Below, in pieces: positions 51,280-60,855 of a stretch of DNA of 62,000 nucleotides; positions within the stretch are counted from its first letter, which is position 1, and each line of letters starts with the position of its first letter. The notes beneath the pieces are model-generated. The model saw nothing but the letters and a program-made list of their open reading frames with translations. It did no database searches and was not told the origin of the DNA. The translations under genes were made by a program, and so were the position numbers. Origin of the DNA: Symbiodinium natans (Eukaryota > Sar > Dinophyceae > Suessiales > Symbiodiniaceae); NCBI GenBank assembly GCA_905221605.1, contig CAJNDS010000957.1, positions 175,001 through 237,000 on the forward strand, written 5' to 3'.

Positions 51280-53646
51280 CAGCATCCAGAACTCTCATGT
51301 GTCACTCATTTGGCTAATGACGTAGGTTCCCAGAATCACAGAGTCCAGGATTCATTCCAGAGTGCACACCCGAGAACTGCAAAAAAAGCCTCTCCGTCAG
51401 GGTCTTCTGTGCCAAGAACACATGACAGCATTGAAGCTCTACAAGTTACTTGCAAAGTCACATGCTCTCAGGTCCACACCCAGTACTCCGGACTCCGGAC
51501 TCTGGACTCTGGATGCACTTGTCCAGGCACGGAGTAGCACCCGAACGGGCCTGAAACAGAGTTAGAGATTCCTTGGGTTCAGAGTCTGTGCAATGCACAA
51601 TATGGGAGGCACTTATAAGGTTGGGTGTCTCAGTGGCTTTGGATTTTCACATGCTGTGGCCACGTGTAAAGGTCTCGGTCCTGCTTCGCACATTAACCAG
51701 CTCTAGTGTATCGCGAATCATGCTACGATCTCAAGAATGCATGATCCGATTCTAACATATCCGCAACGATACTTTCGCTCCAAGACCACGGTCGCAACAT
51801 TCTTAGACACGTCGGCCCTGGCATGATAGAGAGGCTACTCTGCCATTCCATGGATGTTGGCACGGTGCGAAATTCTCAGTGCACTAATCTCCCTAGCAAG
51901 CACCATCCTGCTGTCGTACGTCACCAGTTTGCTGCAACCAAGTCTAGTCCAAGTCTTTGCGTAATAGCCGCCGTTTGTTCAAGCTCCGGCAGGCTGTCGC
52001 GGCGGAGCCTCAGACGAGTGTGTGTCCTGTCATGTACTCCTAAGAAGACTAGAATGGCTATGGGAATACACATTTCTTAGTCTATACGGCATCTTGAACT
52101 GAGTAGCTTCCGATTCCGGGTCAGAAATGTATGCCAAGCAGGGTGACACGGAACGGGAGCAAGTGGAACAAAGTCGCCTAGCCCTCACACAACTTGCCAA
52201 CACCAACCCACAGATGAATGAAAACCAGATGCCATGAATGCAAGGAAGAAAAGTTTGACCCCTTGCCCTGCACACCCAAGACTCTGCACACTGTTAAACT
52301 TTGCCCCTACCCAGATCTTTCTGGCTTTTGGAAGAACCCTGGACGCCTGGCTTTCGCAGCCTAGCTATTGTTCCAAATTTTTTCAAAACCTCGACCCCTA
52401 AACCCTAAGGCCAAAATTTACAACCCTAAGTTTAAACCCGGGCCAGAAGGAAAGGGATCAATGGGGAAGAATTCACCTAAGGCCGAAATTAAAAAAACTC
52501 AAACTTTAAACCCGGGCCAGAAGGAAAGGGATCAATTTGGAAGAATCACCGTGGGCTTCAGCTTTTTGTCCTAAACCCTAAACTCCAAACATCCCCTAAA
52601 CTCCAAACACTAAACCCTAAATCCTCAACCCTAAACCCCATACTAAACCCTCAACCCTAAAACCCTTAACCCTAAACCTGAACCCTCAACCCTAAACCCC
52701 AACCCCTAAACCCTGAACCCTTAAACCCCAAAGCCAATTCCCAAAAGCCTAGCCTAACAAACCCTGAACCCTCAACCCTAATACTAAGGTCTTTAAAACC
52801 GTTATTGTGGGTTTTAAGGGTTGAAATGGTTTAAAGGGTTTACAGATGTGGCTTAGTGAGAGTAATATTAATAAGCCACATCTGTAAACCCTTTAAACCA
52901 TTTAAACCCTTGAAGCCCAAGCCTAAAACCCTAAAGCAAGCGTGTGAGCAGCCTGGCTGCTGTGCTTCACCCACACTGCAAGAGGTTTCGACCTGCACCG
53001 ATGGGTGTTCAGAGGGGCTCAGGGAATGTTCCCGAATGAGGCAACATGGACAGAAACTGTAAACAAAGTCTAACACATTACTTGGCTGCTGGTCCTGGCC
53101 TCTGTCTGAGAATGAGAAAAACTAAGTGAAAGAACTCCTCAAGCAAACAGCTGGGCGGCCTGGTTGCTCTCCTCGACCAAGGCGTATCGACCTTAACAGC
53201 TGGGTGTTGACACTGAGACAGGGGAGGGGCTCAGGCATTCTTCAGGTAACATGCAGGATGGACAGAATCAGAAACAAGTCTTTTGCTGCCAGCATGAGGA
53301 AGTGTGTCTTTTTGTGCTCTTAGAAGAGTCGCCACTAGGGAGCCACACAGTGTGGCAGGCGACAAGAACAGAAAGTCCCGGCGGCCAGCAAGAGTCCAGA
53401 CCATGTCCGTGAGCCCACTAGGTAAACATATGGTTTCTGACAAAATGCTTCTGCTTCACTCTTAGGAAGACCAGAGATGTGCAAAATCTGAACTCTGGAC
53501 TCTGGACTCTGGACTCTGGACTCTGAACTCATGTGTGGCAAAATGGGACAGTATGATACACGTAACAACGCAGACAGGTGGATCCGGACCTTGCTGTCAT
53601 TTCCGCACCTCCACCTTGTTGCAAGGGCTGACTGAGGGCTCTGTAC
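51280..53646. other. gene-poor part of the core
   Basis: The first 300 bp are homologous to sequence after the decayed recombinase copy. Degenerate CCCTAAA-type DNA fills 52,390-52,790. A direct repeat of about 72 bp (AAACCCGGGCCAGAAGGAAA) sits at 52,434 and 52,506, and a related pair of about 90-bp sequences at 52,950-53,040 and 53,150-53,245 (GGGTGTT...GGGGCTCAGG). Heptad clusters are at 51,484-51,513 and 53,489-53,530. No gene is convincing. Confidence 0.6.
52819..52912. repeat. hairpin, AAATGGTTTAAAGGGTTTAC
   Basis: The arms TTTAAAGGGTTTACAGATGT and ACATCTGTAAACCCTTTAAA pair around a short A/T-rich loop. Confidence 0.9.
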
Positions 53647-56410
53647 TCAGTACTCCTGGTCCTCGTCGTAATCCTCATCCTCCCCGTCCTGAAGCTGCCG
53701 GAGGAAGTCGTGGATCCAGTCCGTGTATGTGTTGTGCTGCCAGGATCCTGTGCTTGGGGCCGCCGTCAGCCAGACGTTGTCGGAGTAACTCCAGAACCTG
53801 ACCGGCGAGTCGGGGCCGTACTGGTGGAACTCGAAGGACTGGCCGTCTTCGACATGGTAGAAGGTGATCGGCCCATTGTACGCCTCCTGCCACACCCAGC
53901 CAGCTGCACAAATCTGGAAGGGCCTGTCGCCATTGACCACCCACCCTGGCCTGCCACGGCGTGCCTCAAAGTTCTGGCCTGCCGGCGACCGGGTCACGAG
54001 GCTGCGCTTGATCTCCTCTGTGACGTTGTCCATGGCAAAGAGATGCAGGACATTGGGCTGGCGAGGGCGACACCGCGAGTGGATGTTCTGCGGGAACTCA
54101 CGGAGCTCCAGGAACAACGCCTTCATGACCCCTGCTTCCTCCGTGTAGATGCCAGAGTGGTACTGGAACTTTCCAATGCCATTCAACCCCGGGGCCTCCG
54201 CAGGCATGACATGCGCGACCTGGAAAGTCGCCACACCTGGGACATCCGCTCGCCTGAGCCAATCCAGCTGGATTTCGCCTGGTGGGACAAGGGACCTGTA
54301 GTGTCATGTGTTCGGGCGAAGCAAACAAAAGGCAATAACATCATGCTGTAAATTGAAAAAAAAACAAAAGGATATACTTTCAGCACAACCCACTACTTCT
54401 TAAGCCATGACTCATCGAATACAGGAAGTGGCTCCTGCCCTGCATGAAGTAGCTGCGGCGGGGCTCGCCGTCGAAGAAGAAGCTGTCCTGCCCATTGGGA
54501 GGGGCACCACTCAGGTGCAGAAACGCCGACCGATTTGTGTACTTCTCCTGCACAAGCTTGAGGGTGATGCCCTCCGGCAGGTCCCTGACATAGACTCCAT
54601 CTGGCCAGTGCGCGTCGAGCAAGGTCTTGTTTATGGCCGCTGGCGATCGCTCTGGCAGCCTCATCTGTCTCGGGAGGACGAGGCCTTGCACTCTCCAAAG
54701 ACCTGCCTGGATAAAGAGGTCCTTCACACCAGTGCAGATGTCGTGGGCATGCTGGAAGAAGGGGTACCTTGTTGGCTTTCTTACACTTGTCATGTCTCTG
54801 CTCACACTCAATCAGCAATAAGTATGGTTTCCAGGATTTCATTTAGGGACTTGACTTCGGCTTCGTGCTGTATTGAAGGAAAATCGGAATCTGAAGTGGC
54901 AACAATGACAGTCGCTTGTCTACCAATTTCGCAGAACACCCACAAATTTTCCTACATTGTTCAGAGCCTCTACTTAAACCTTCCACAGGGTTTGTGGGCT
55001 TGTATTTGGGGTAGTGTGTGGTCTGCTTCTACTGCCCCTACGCCCTAAACCCTAAACTATATGGGTTGGGATTCTAACATTTCAGAGAGACAGGATGCTC
55101 ATTGTACGTCTTCCCCGGCAGACGTGCCATGAGGAATGGGGAGATGTTCTCCCCGTAGACGTGATAGTAGAGCTCATGTCCCTGCATCTTCGCCCATCCA
55201 AGCATCGGGCCATGTGGAACCACACCATTCATCATGTGCTGGTACCACACTTCGATGACCCTCAAGTCGTACTGCGACTGCGCCGGCAGTGTGTTGAGGG
55301 TCCCCTCGCGGTGGAGCGACTCAAACTGCTTCTTGAGCTCTTCGAGAAGGGGCTTGAGGGAGGTCTCGATGCCTGTTGGCGGCCAGAGTGTGGCTGGATC
55401 GTAGCCCATCAGCTTCGCTTGAAAAAAGATTTTGACATAGGCCAAATCTTTGGTGGGATCGCCTTTCTGGTTCCACCCTGGGAGCACACCACCTCCCTGA
55501 AGGGCCTTTTCGACTTGACTGCTGCTCATGGATGTGATGTCCACCTCATCCTCTCCAGCCGCATCGATCCGAGGCTGGGGGGATGCCACAGCAGCCACCT
55601 GGACCATGGCTGCTCGCTTCGTCTGAAGAGCCATGAGGTCAGGACTCAGGGACTCGGGGACTCTGGACTCCTGAGTCTCCTGCTTCTCGGTCTCGCCATG
55701 GTCATGCTCGGTCGGACTCAGGGACTCGGGGACTCTGGAGTCCTGAGTCTCCTGCTTCTCGGTCTCGACCTTGTTCTCCGTGGACTCCTCAATGATCGTC
55801 TTTGACTGATATCCTGTCCCTTTCACTTTGAGCACCACTGACCTGGTGCCAGTGTCCCCTTCCTGTGGCTTCAAGGCAGGCTCAGTCTCCTGCTCAGTCT
55901 TCATGGGCTCCGTTGAAGTCTGAGAAGAGGAGGCTGCCCCTGGCTGGGACCCTGTGCTTCCGGACTGAGGGGCTTTGCCTTGCCGCAGAGAGTGTACTGG
56001 CGTCAGCAGCACCTCCAAAGGGCCTCCAGCTGCGTCGAAGACAAGACGGATGACCTTTCCTGAGTTAACCGGCACTTCTGTCACGGCCAGGACCTCCTTG
56101 TGGTTGGGGGAGCCACACAGAGCAAACTTCACCAGTCCACCTCAGGGGCAGTCACAAGACCCTGAAAACAAAACATGCACTGTTAAGTATAATTACAGTT
56201 CTTCTCTGTTGATGAATACCTACGACTCCTGCCTGTCAGTGACCATGGCAGATCAACTGTATCAGGACGGCACTGATCACCCTTCATGATGCCGATTGCG
56301 TGCCACGCCCCTTCCATGTTCACAACCAGCAATGCTTCTGCCCGCTGATACGAGGTCGTCGTGCTGCCATGCTGCAAGGCCACAACATACTTGGACGTCG
56401 GATTCCCCAT
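53647..56410 (-). CDS. spliced gene of unknown function, first gene inside the right boundary
   Basis: Start Met at 56,410 (MGNPTSKYVVALQHGSTTTS) lies 163 bp inside the core boundary. Further blocks are about 56,150-55,090 (FALCGSPNHKEVLAVTEVPV, a Gln/Glu/Ser-rich linker, then LAYVKIFFQAKLMGYDPATL), about 54,800-54,400 (PTRYPFFQHAHDICTGVKDL and GVYVRDLPEGITLKL) and about 54,305-53,647 (GEIQLDWLRRADVPG, VATFQVAHVMPAEAPG, ending DGEDEDYDEDQEY). The acceptor before the last block is a clear TTTACAG/ACTACAG region. The linker contains two near-identical EKQET-(Q)-(D/E)SRVPESLSP units produced by heptad-rich DNA at 55,637-55,750. The Asp/Glu-rich C terminus is typical of nuclear or chaperone-bound proteins. 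No family is recognised, and it may be two genes. Confidence 0.5.
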
Positions 56411-56572
56411 CTGTCAAACGCTACAGCACTCCGGGACTCAAGGACTCAGGGCTCAGGAGGCTGCAGGCCAAAATGCTACGAGGTTCTGCACTGCGAAACT
56501 GCATGGCAATCGAAAATGCACACTGCTGCTGAAAAACCCTGTGCACTGCTGCTGAAAAAACCCTGACCCTGT

Positions 56573-56650
56573 GTCTGGAAAACCTAGGTTTTCCAGACGC
56601 CCCCCCCAATTCCAGACACCCCACCCCCATTTCCAGACAGAAGTGCCCAG
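56573..56650. repeat. right arm/core boundary: CCAGAC and C-runs
   Basis: A 26-bp palindrome at 56,573-56,598 (GTCTGGAAAACC/GGTTTTCCAGAC) is followed by C-rich runs separated by TTCCAGAC, mirror image of 36,120-36,199. Confidence 0.9.
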
Positions 56651-56727
56651 GCCCGGACATGAGATCGACATCGCCGACATCGAGGCGTCGATCCATGGGC
56701 CTTAGCTCGGTCATTGGTGTCAGGTCC

Positions 56728-57270
56728 ATTCCAATGTGGAATACTAGAAAAATACAGAATGCAACCGGTTGCGTTCTGTATTTTTCTAGTATTCCACATT
56801 GGAATTTAGGGTTTAGGGTTTAAAGGTTTAGGGTTTAAAGGTTTAGGGTTTAAAGGTTTAGGGTTTAAAGGTTTAGGGTTTGGGTTTAAGGGGATCCATT
56901 CCAACGTGGAATACTAGGGAAATACAGATTGCAACCAGTTGCGTTCTGTATTTTTCTAGTATTCCAGGTTGAAATTTAAACCTAAACCCTAAAGGAAACC
57001 CGAAACCCTGCACCCTAAACCCCAAACCCCAAACCCTAAACCCTGTATTCCAATGTGGAATACTAGAAAAATACAGAATGCAACTGGTTGCAATCTGTAT
57101 TTTGCTAGTATTCCATATTGGAATGGACCCCCTTAAACCTAAACCCGAAACCTTTGAACCCTAAACCCTAAACCCTAAACCCTAAACCCTAATTTCCAAC
57201 GTGGAATACTAGAAAAATACAGAACGCAACCGGGTGCGTTCTGTATTTTTCCAGTATTCCACGTTGGAAT
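56728..57270. repeat. right array of four 78-bp palindromes
   Basis: Palindromes at 56,728-56,805, 56,898-56,975, 57,047-57,124 and 57,193-57,270. Spacings of 170, 149 and 146 bp mirror the left array (179, 148, 145). Gaps contain TTTAGGG or CCCTAAA units. Confidence 0.95.
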
Positions 57271-57494
57271 GGACACACAAATCCAAAAGGTTGAAGTCGC
57301 CAAGGATGCGACATTGCGGTGTCCAGCCCAGCCCAGACCTGAGTCGGTGCATAAGTGTGGGTGTGCCCAGACATTGCATGCTGCTCGAACTGGTTCCACA
57401 GGTGGCTCACAGTTGTGGAAACAAACACCGTTAAATTCAATATCGTTGCACATGGGTATACACAGCCTAGTCGTGCAAAACATACCATTGGACC

Positions 57495-58208
57495 ATGTGT
57501 GACATCAGACTCCAGAGTCCAGAGTTCATGAGTGTCCAGAGTTTTGTCTGGAAAGCCATGATGCTGCCGCCAGGACTCCACCCGCCCCGAGCTTCTTCCA
57601 AGGTGTCCAGGCCCATAGAAGCAGACTGTTTCAAGAAGTCAATACCCATGAAGGTCTCAGTGGGGTGGATTCCGCCCCCACCCCCAGTGGCAGCAACAAC
57701 ATTGGCTACACCAACAGATGCTTCTAGTTGGCACTCCCTACTACAGGGGTTGGAAGTGGAAATGAAGGCGAGCAATGAGTTGGAGCACAAACTGCAGCAA
57801 GGACAGGAACAGCATGACGAGCTCATGCCCCCAAACTTGAAGCTGATGGTGCAAGATGAGATTGTGGACCTCATGGCAACCCACACCAACTTTCCAGACA
57901 AGGAAAACATTCATCCAGAAGAGCCTGAATGCCAAACCAGCCACTTGATGACAAGATTCAAGAGGACCCGAGTCCTGAGTACACTCCTTCGTACCCAGGA
58001 GTTCCTAGATGTGGAGAAATTCTTGGAAGGCCAAGATGACAAACCACCCCTTCCATTGCCCAGACCTCCTCAGGACTACATGAAATTGCCAAAACGAACT
58101 TGGGAGAAAGACTTCGCCAAGTTCAAACAATGCCTGAGAAGCTGGGCCCGATTCCTGGAAGAGAACGACACCATGAGGCCCGAGCCAAGAGACCAGATCG
58201 AACCGTGA
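57495..58208 (+). CDS. right-arm protein, 237 residues, unknown
   Basis: The frame runs from MCDIRLQSPEFMSVQSFVWK to RPEPRDQIEP. It has a Pro-rich run (IPPPPPVAATTLATPTDASS, residues about 59-78), a helical Glu/Gln-rich part (EMKASNELEHKLQQGQEQHD), then ENIHPEEPECQTSHLMTRFK, EFLDVEKFLEG and PPLPLPRPPQDYMKLPKRTW. The last blocks are also found in the broken left-arm copy, so the protein is older than the divergence of the arms. The first 40 residues overlap a heptad cluster and may be untranslated. No family is recognised. Confidence 0.5.
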   Translation: MCDIRLQSPEFMSVQSFVWKAMMLPPGLHPPRASSKVSRPIEADCFKKSIPMKVSVGWIPPPPPVAATTLATPTDASSWHSLLQGLEVEMKASNELEHKLQQGQEQHDELMPPNLKLMVQDEIVDLMATHTNFPDKENIHPEEPECQTSHLMTRFKRTRVLSTLLRTQEFLDVEKFLEGQDDKPPLPLPRPPQDYMKLPKRTWEKDFAKFKQCLRSWARFLEENDTMRPEPRDQIEP

Positions 58209-58585
58209 GCCTTCGAGCAGCTTCTTTAACAATTCAAGATCGCAGTGGAGTCTTACAGAGAGGCTGTCGCTGTTCTAATTAGTACGAGGGGACATGACTG
58301 CACAAGCCAAAAAATGGAGCTATCTCATGTGTAGCCTGTCAAAACCACGGTCTAGGATCACAAAATCCAGATGTGTGCTCTCTGTTGCAGACTAACAACC
58401 CAGAGTCCAGAACTCATTGCCTAAGGCCCAGACCATCGGACTTCATTGACCAGCGCGGGAAGCTGCCGGGGACTCGGGACTCTGAACTCGGAGCCCTCAG
58501 TTCAGGGTGCTGTTTAGTGTGACTTTGGGTTGGAAATTACCCTTTTACCCTTGAACCCTAAACCCACTGGCAACTCTAAATTGTA

Positions 58586-58900
58586 CACATATGTATATAT
58601 TTATAGAACCTATGTAGACATGTACATATGTATATCTGTATATATTTTATATGTATATATGTATGTGCGTTTATATGTTTATATGTATAAATGTATAAAT
58701 GTACATATGTATATAAAACATGTATCTGAGTGTGTGTGGCCATATATGTATAGATCTCTATAAATTTATTGTAAAATTCATAATAGTTATTATTCAATTT
58801 GTTTTGCGGATCTTAACAGCCTTTTAAGATCCGTAAAACAAGTTGAATAATAATAATTAAGCATAGGTTTAAATTTATACATATATGGCCACACACTGCT
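58586..58900. repeat. TATGTA microsatellite with hairpin, right arm
   Basis: A TATA/TGTA microsatellite at 58,586-58,760, then the hairpin at 58,782-58,860 (TTATTATTCAATTTGTTTTG and its near complement), mirror of 32,310-32,830. Confidence 0.85.
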
Positions 58901-59107
58901 AAGTGTTCTGCTCCTACTACTACTACTACTACTACGAGCACTAGACCCTAAATGCCCCCAGCCTAAACCCTGAACCCTTAATCCCTTACACCCTGATACA
59001 CCCACTGACCCTAAACCCTAAAGTCTTTTTTGAAACAGTTTGGCACTCACGACCCCCCACCCCCTGGTATGAAGCACATTCACTGACTATATATGAATTT
59101 GCTTCGG

Positions 59108-59143
59108 AAAACACAGATCGCAACCAGTTGCGATCTGTGTTTT
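59108..59143. repeat. 36-bp palindrome with CGCAACCAGTTGCG core
   Basis: AAAACACAGATCGCAACC pairs with AGTTGCGATCTGTGTTTT. Same class as the left-arm copies at 33.91 and 35.18 kb. Confidence 0.9.
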
Positions 59144-59372
59144 GCAGGCAAAATGCACACAGATCAAAGAGCATGGCTTGCCAAGACATTGTCTATTCGC
59201 AGTGGCTTTGCAGGAGTGCAGGAAACTCACGAATAGTACATGCTTGACACATAACTTGTCTATGAAAGCTTGTGTACAAACATCCCTGAGACTGTTAGCA
59301 TGCCTCACATGATAGTACCAGAGTTCAGAGTCCTGACTCAGAGTCCTGACTCAGAGTCGAGGACGCCTTGCC

Positions 59373-60269
59373 ATGAGTGGTCTTCCTCCCGGGGCCCCGG
59401 CCCCTCCACCGCCGCCGCCCCCACCACCACCACCGCCGCAAGATGCTGGAACAATGCCAAAGGCAAGCCCAGCACAATGGAAGCCGCCCCCACCACCGCA
59501 GCCAGCTGCAAAGGCACGGGATGCCTCCTATTTGCGCCGCCAAGAGAAATTCAGAGCGGAGGAAAAGTTTCACCAGGACCTCGCCGAGGCAAAGGAACGG
59601 CACCGGCTTGAACTGCAGCAAGCCAAGAAGCAACACGAGCTTGAGATGGAGAACTTCAAGTTGCAGGTGGAGCTGGACAAGGTAGATGCCGAGAAGGAAC
59701 AGGAGGACGAACTGGCAAAGGTAAAGGATGAGCTCGCTCTTAATATCAGGTACAACAAGGAGCTTGTGGAGGACAATCGAAAGTGGAAAGATGCCAACCA
59801 GAAGTTCGTAGTACAAGAGCAACAGTTTGTGGCATCGGACCGGGCACTCAATCAACAGCTCAAAGAAGCAGTGGCAGCTCGAGAAGAAGCAGAACGTCAA
59901 GCCAAGATAGTGAAGGACATGCTGAAGGACTCACACAACATGCATGATACATATATATATATGACATGATATATGTTTCATAATATGCTTGCCTTCCTTG
60001 CCTACCCCGAAGACTTACAAAAACAATCAGCATTACTTTCTCCACAGTAGCAGTTTCGTGAGGACGAGAAAGAACGTTCCGAGAACCTGCAGCTTCGAAT
60101 CAACGAGTTAGAGGCCGATCTCCACTCGTCTCCCCCCCCACCCTCCCCCTTCGTTCCCCACCTCCCCCCCCCCCCTCCAGCAGACCCCGTCTGGCAGGAT
60201 GCCTTGGAGAAAGCTACAAAATCAGATGCAACCGAGGCCAGGGCAGTTTTAGCAGCTTCTCCACATTGA
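59373..60269 (+). CDS. right-arm-specific Pro-rich coiled-coil protein, two exons
   Basis: Exon 1 begins MSGLPPGAPAPPPPPPPPPP, has a second Pro run near residue 40, then a long Glu/Lys/Gln-rich heptad region (AEAKERHRLELQQAKKQHEL, KEQEDELAKVKDELALNIRY) predicted as coiled coil. The frame is lost near 59,950. Exon 2 resumes at about 60,051 after CTCCACAG(TAG) with QFREDEKERSENLQLRINEL, a Pro run and DPVWQDALEKATKSD, ending in TGA at 60,267-60,269. The two parts are compositionally continuous. A heptad cluster (59,319-59,360) lies directly upstream. A role in oligomerisation or as a scaffold is a guess. Confidence 0.55.
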
Positions 60270-60703
60270 CATGCATGTTCTACACGGCATTGCCTGGCCA
60301 GGCGGGGCAGGGCAAGAAGAAGAGGAGGAAGAAAGAGAAGCCATAGAGCAGATTTCAGATTCCAGATTCCAGATCTGGTGCAACGAAAAAAGGTGTCTTG
60401 CATGACTTGCCTGCCTGTCAACCAAGCCTTCCTCCTTGCAAGATGATGAATGCATTGCCTGCCTGAGGCCAAGACCAGGAGCATTGCGCCACAGGAGCTG
60501 GCATGTTTGCAGAGTCTGAGTTCCGAGTTCTGAGTTCAGGTTTTGATGGTAAGGGTTTTGGAAGTGGTGTGTCTTATGGCTTCGGGCGACTATATTCTGC
60601 ATTTCTTTCACCTATGTGTGTTTTGAGACTTAGTTGTTGCTTGTGTTGTCATGAACAATACAATGCTTCAAAGCTGCACGAACCAGTTATCTACAAATGC
60701 TGT

Positions 60704-60855
60704 GTGCCACTTGAGCAGTGGCCATGACATGTAATATGCCACTTGAACAGCGGCCATGACATGTAATGTGCACCACTTGAACAGTGGCCATGACGTGCAA
60801 TGTGTGCCACTTGAACAGCGGCCATGCAGTGCACCACTTGAACAGTGGCCATGCA
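60704..60855 (-). repeat. subterminal tandem array, right (five GCCACTTGA units)
   Basis: Five units of about 29-36 bp built on GCCACTTGAACAGYGGCCAT, 0.75 kb from the right end, reverse complement of the left array. Confidence 0.85.

Noticed and set aside
53710-55805. Plus-strand frames of 213 and 236 codons
   Set aside because: Antisense shadows of the spliced gene at 53.6-56.4 kb.
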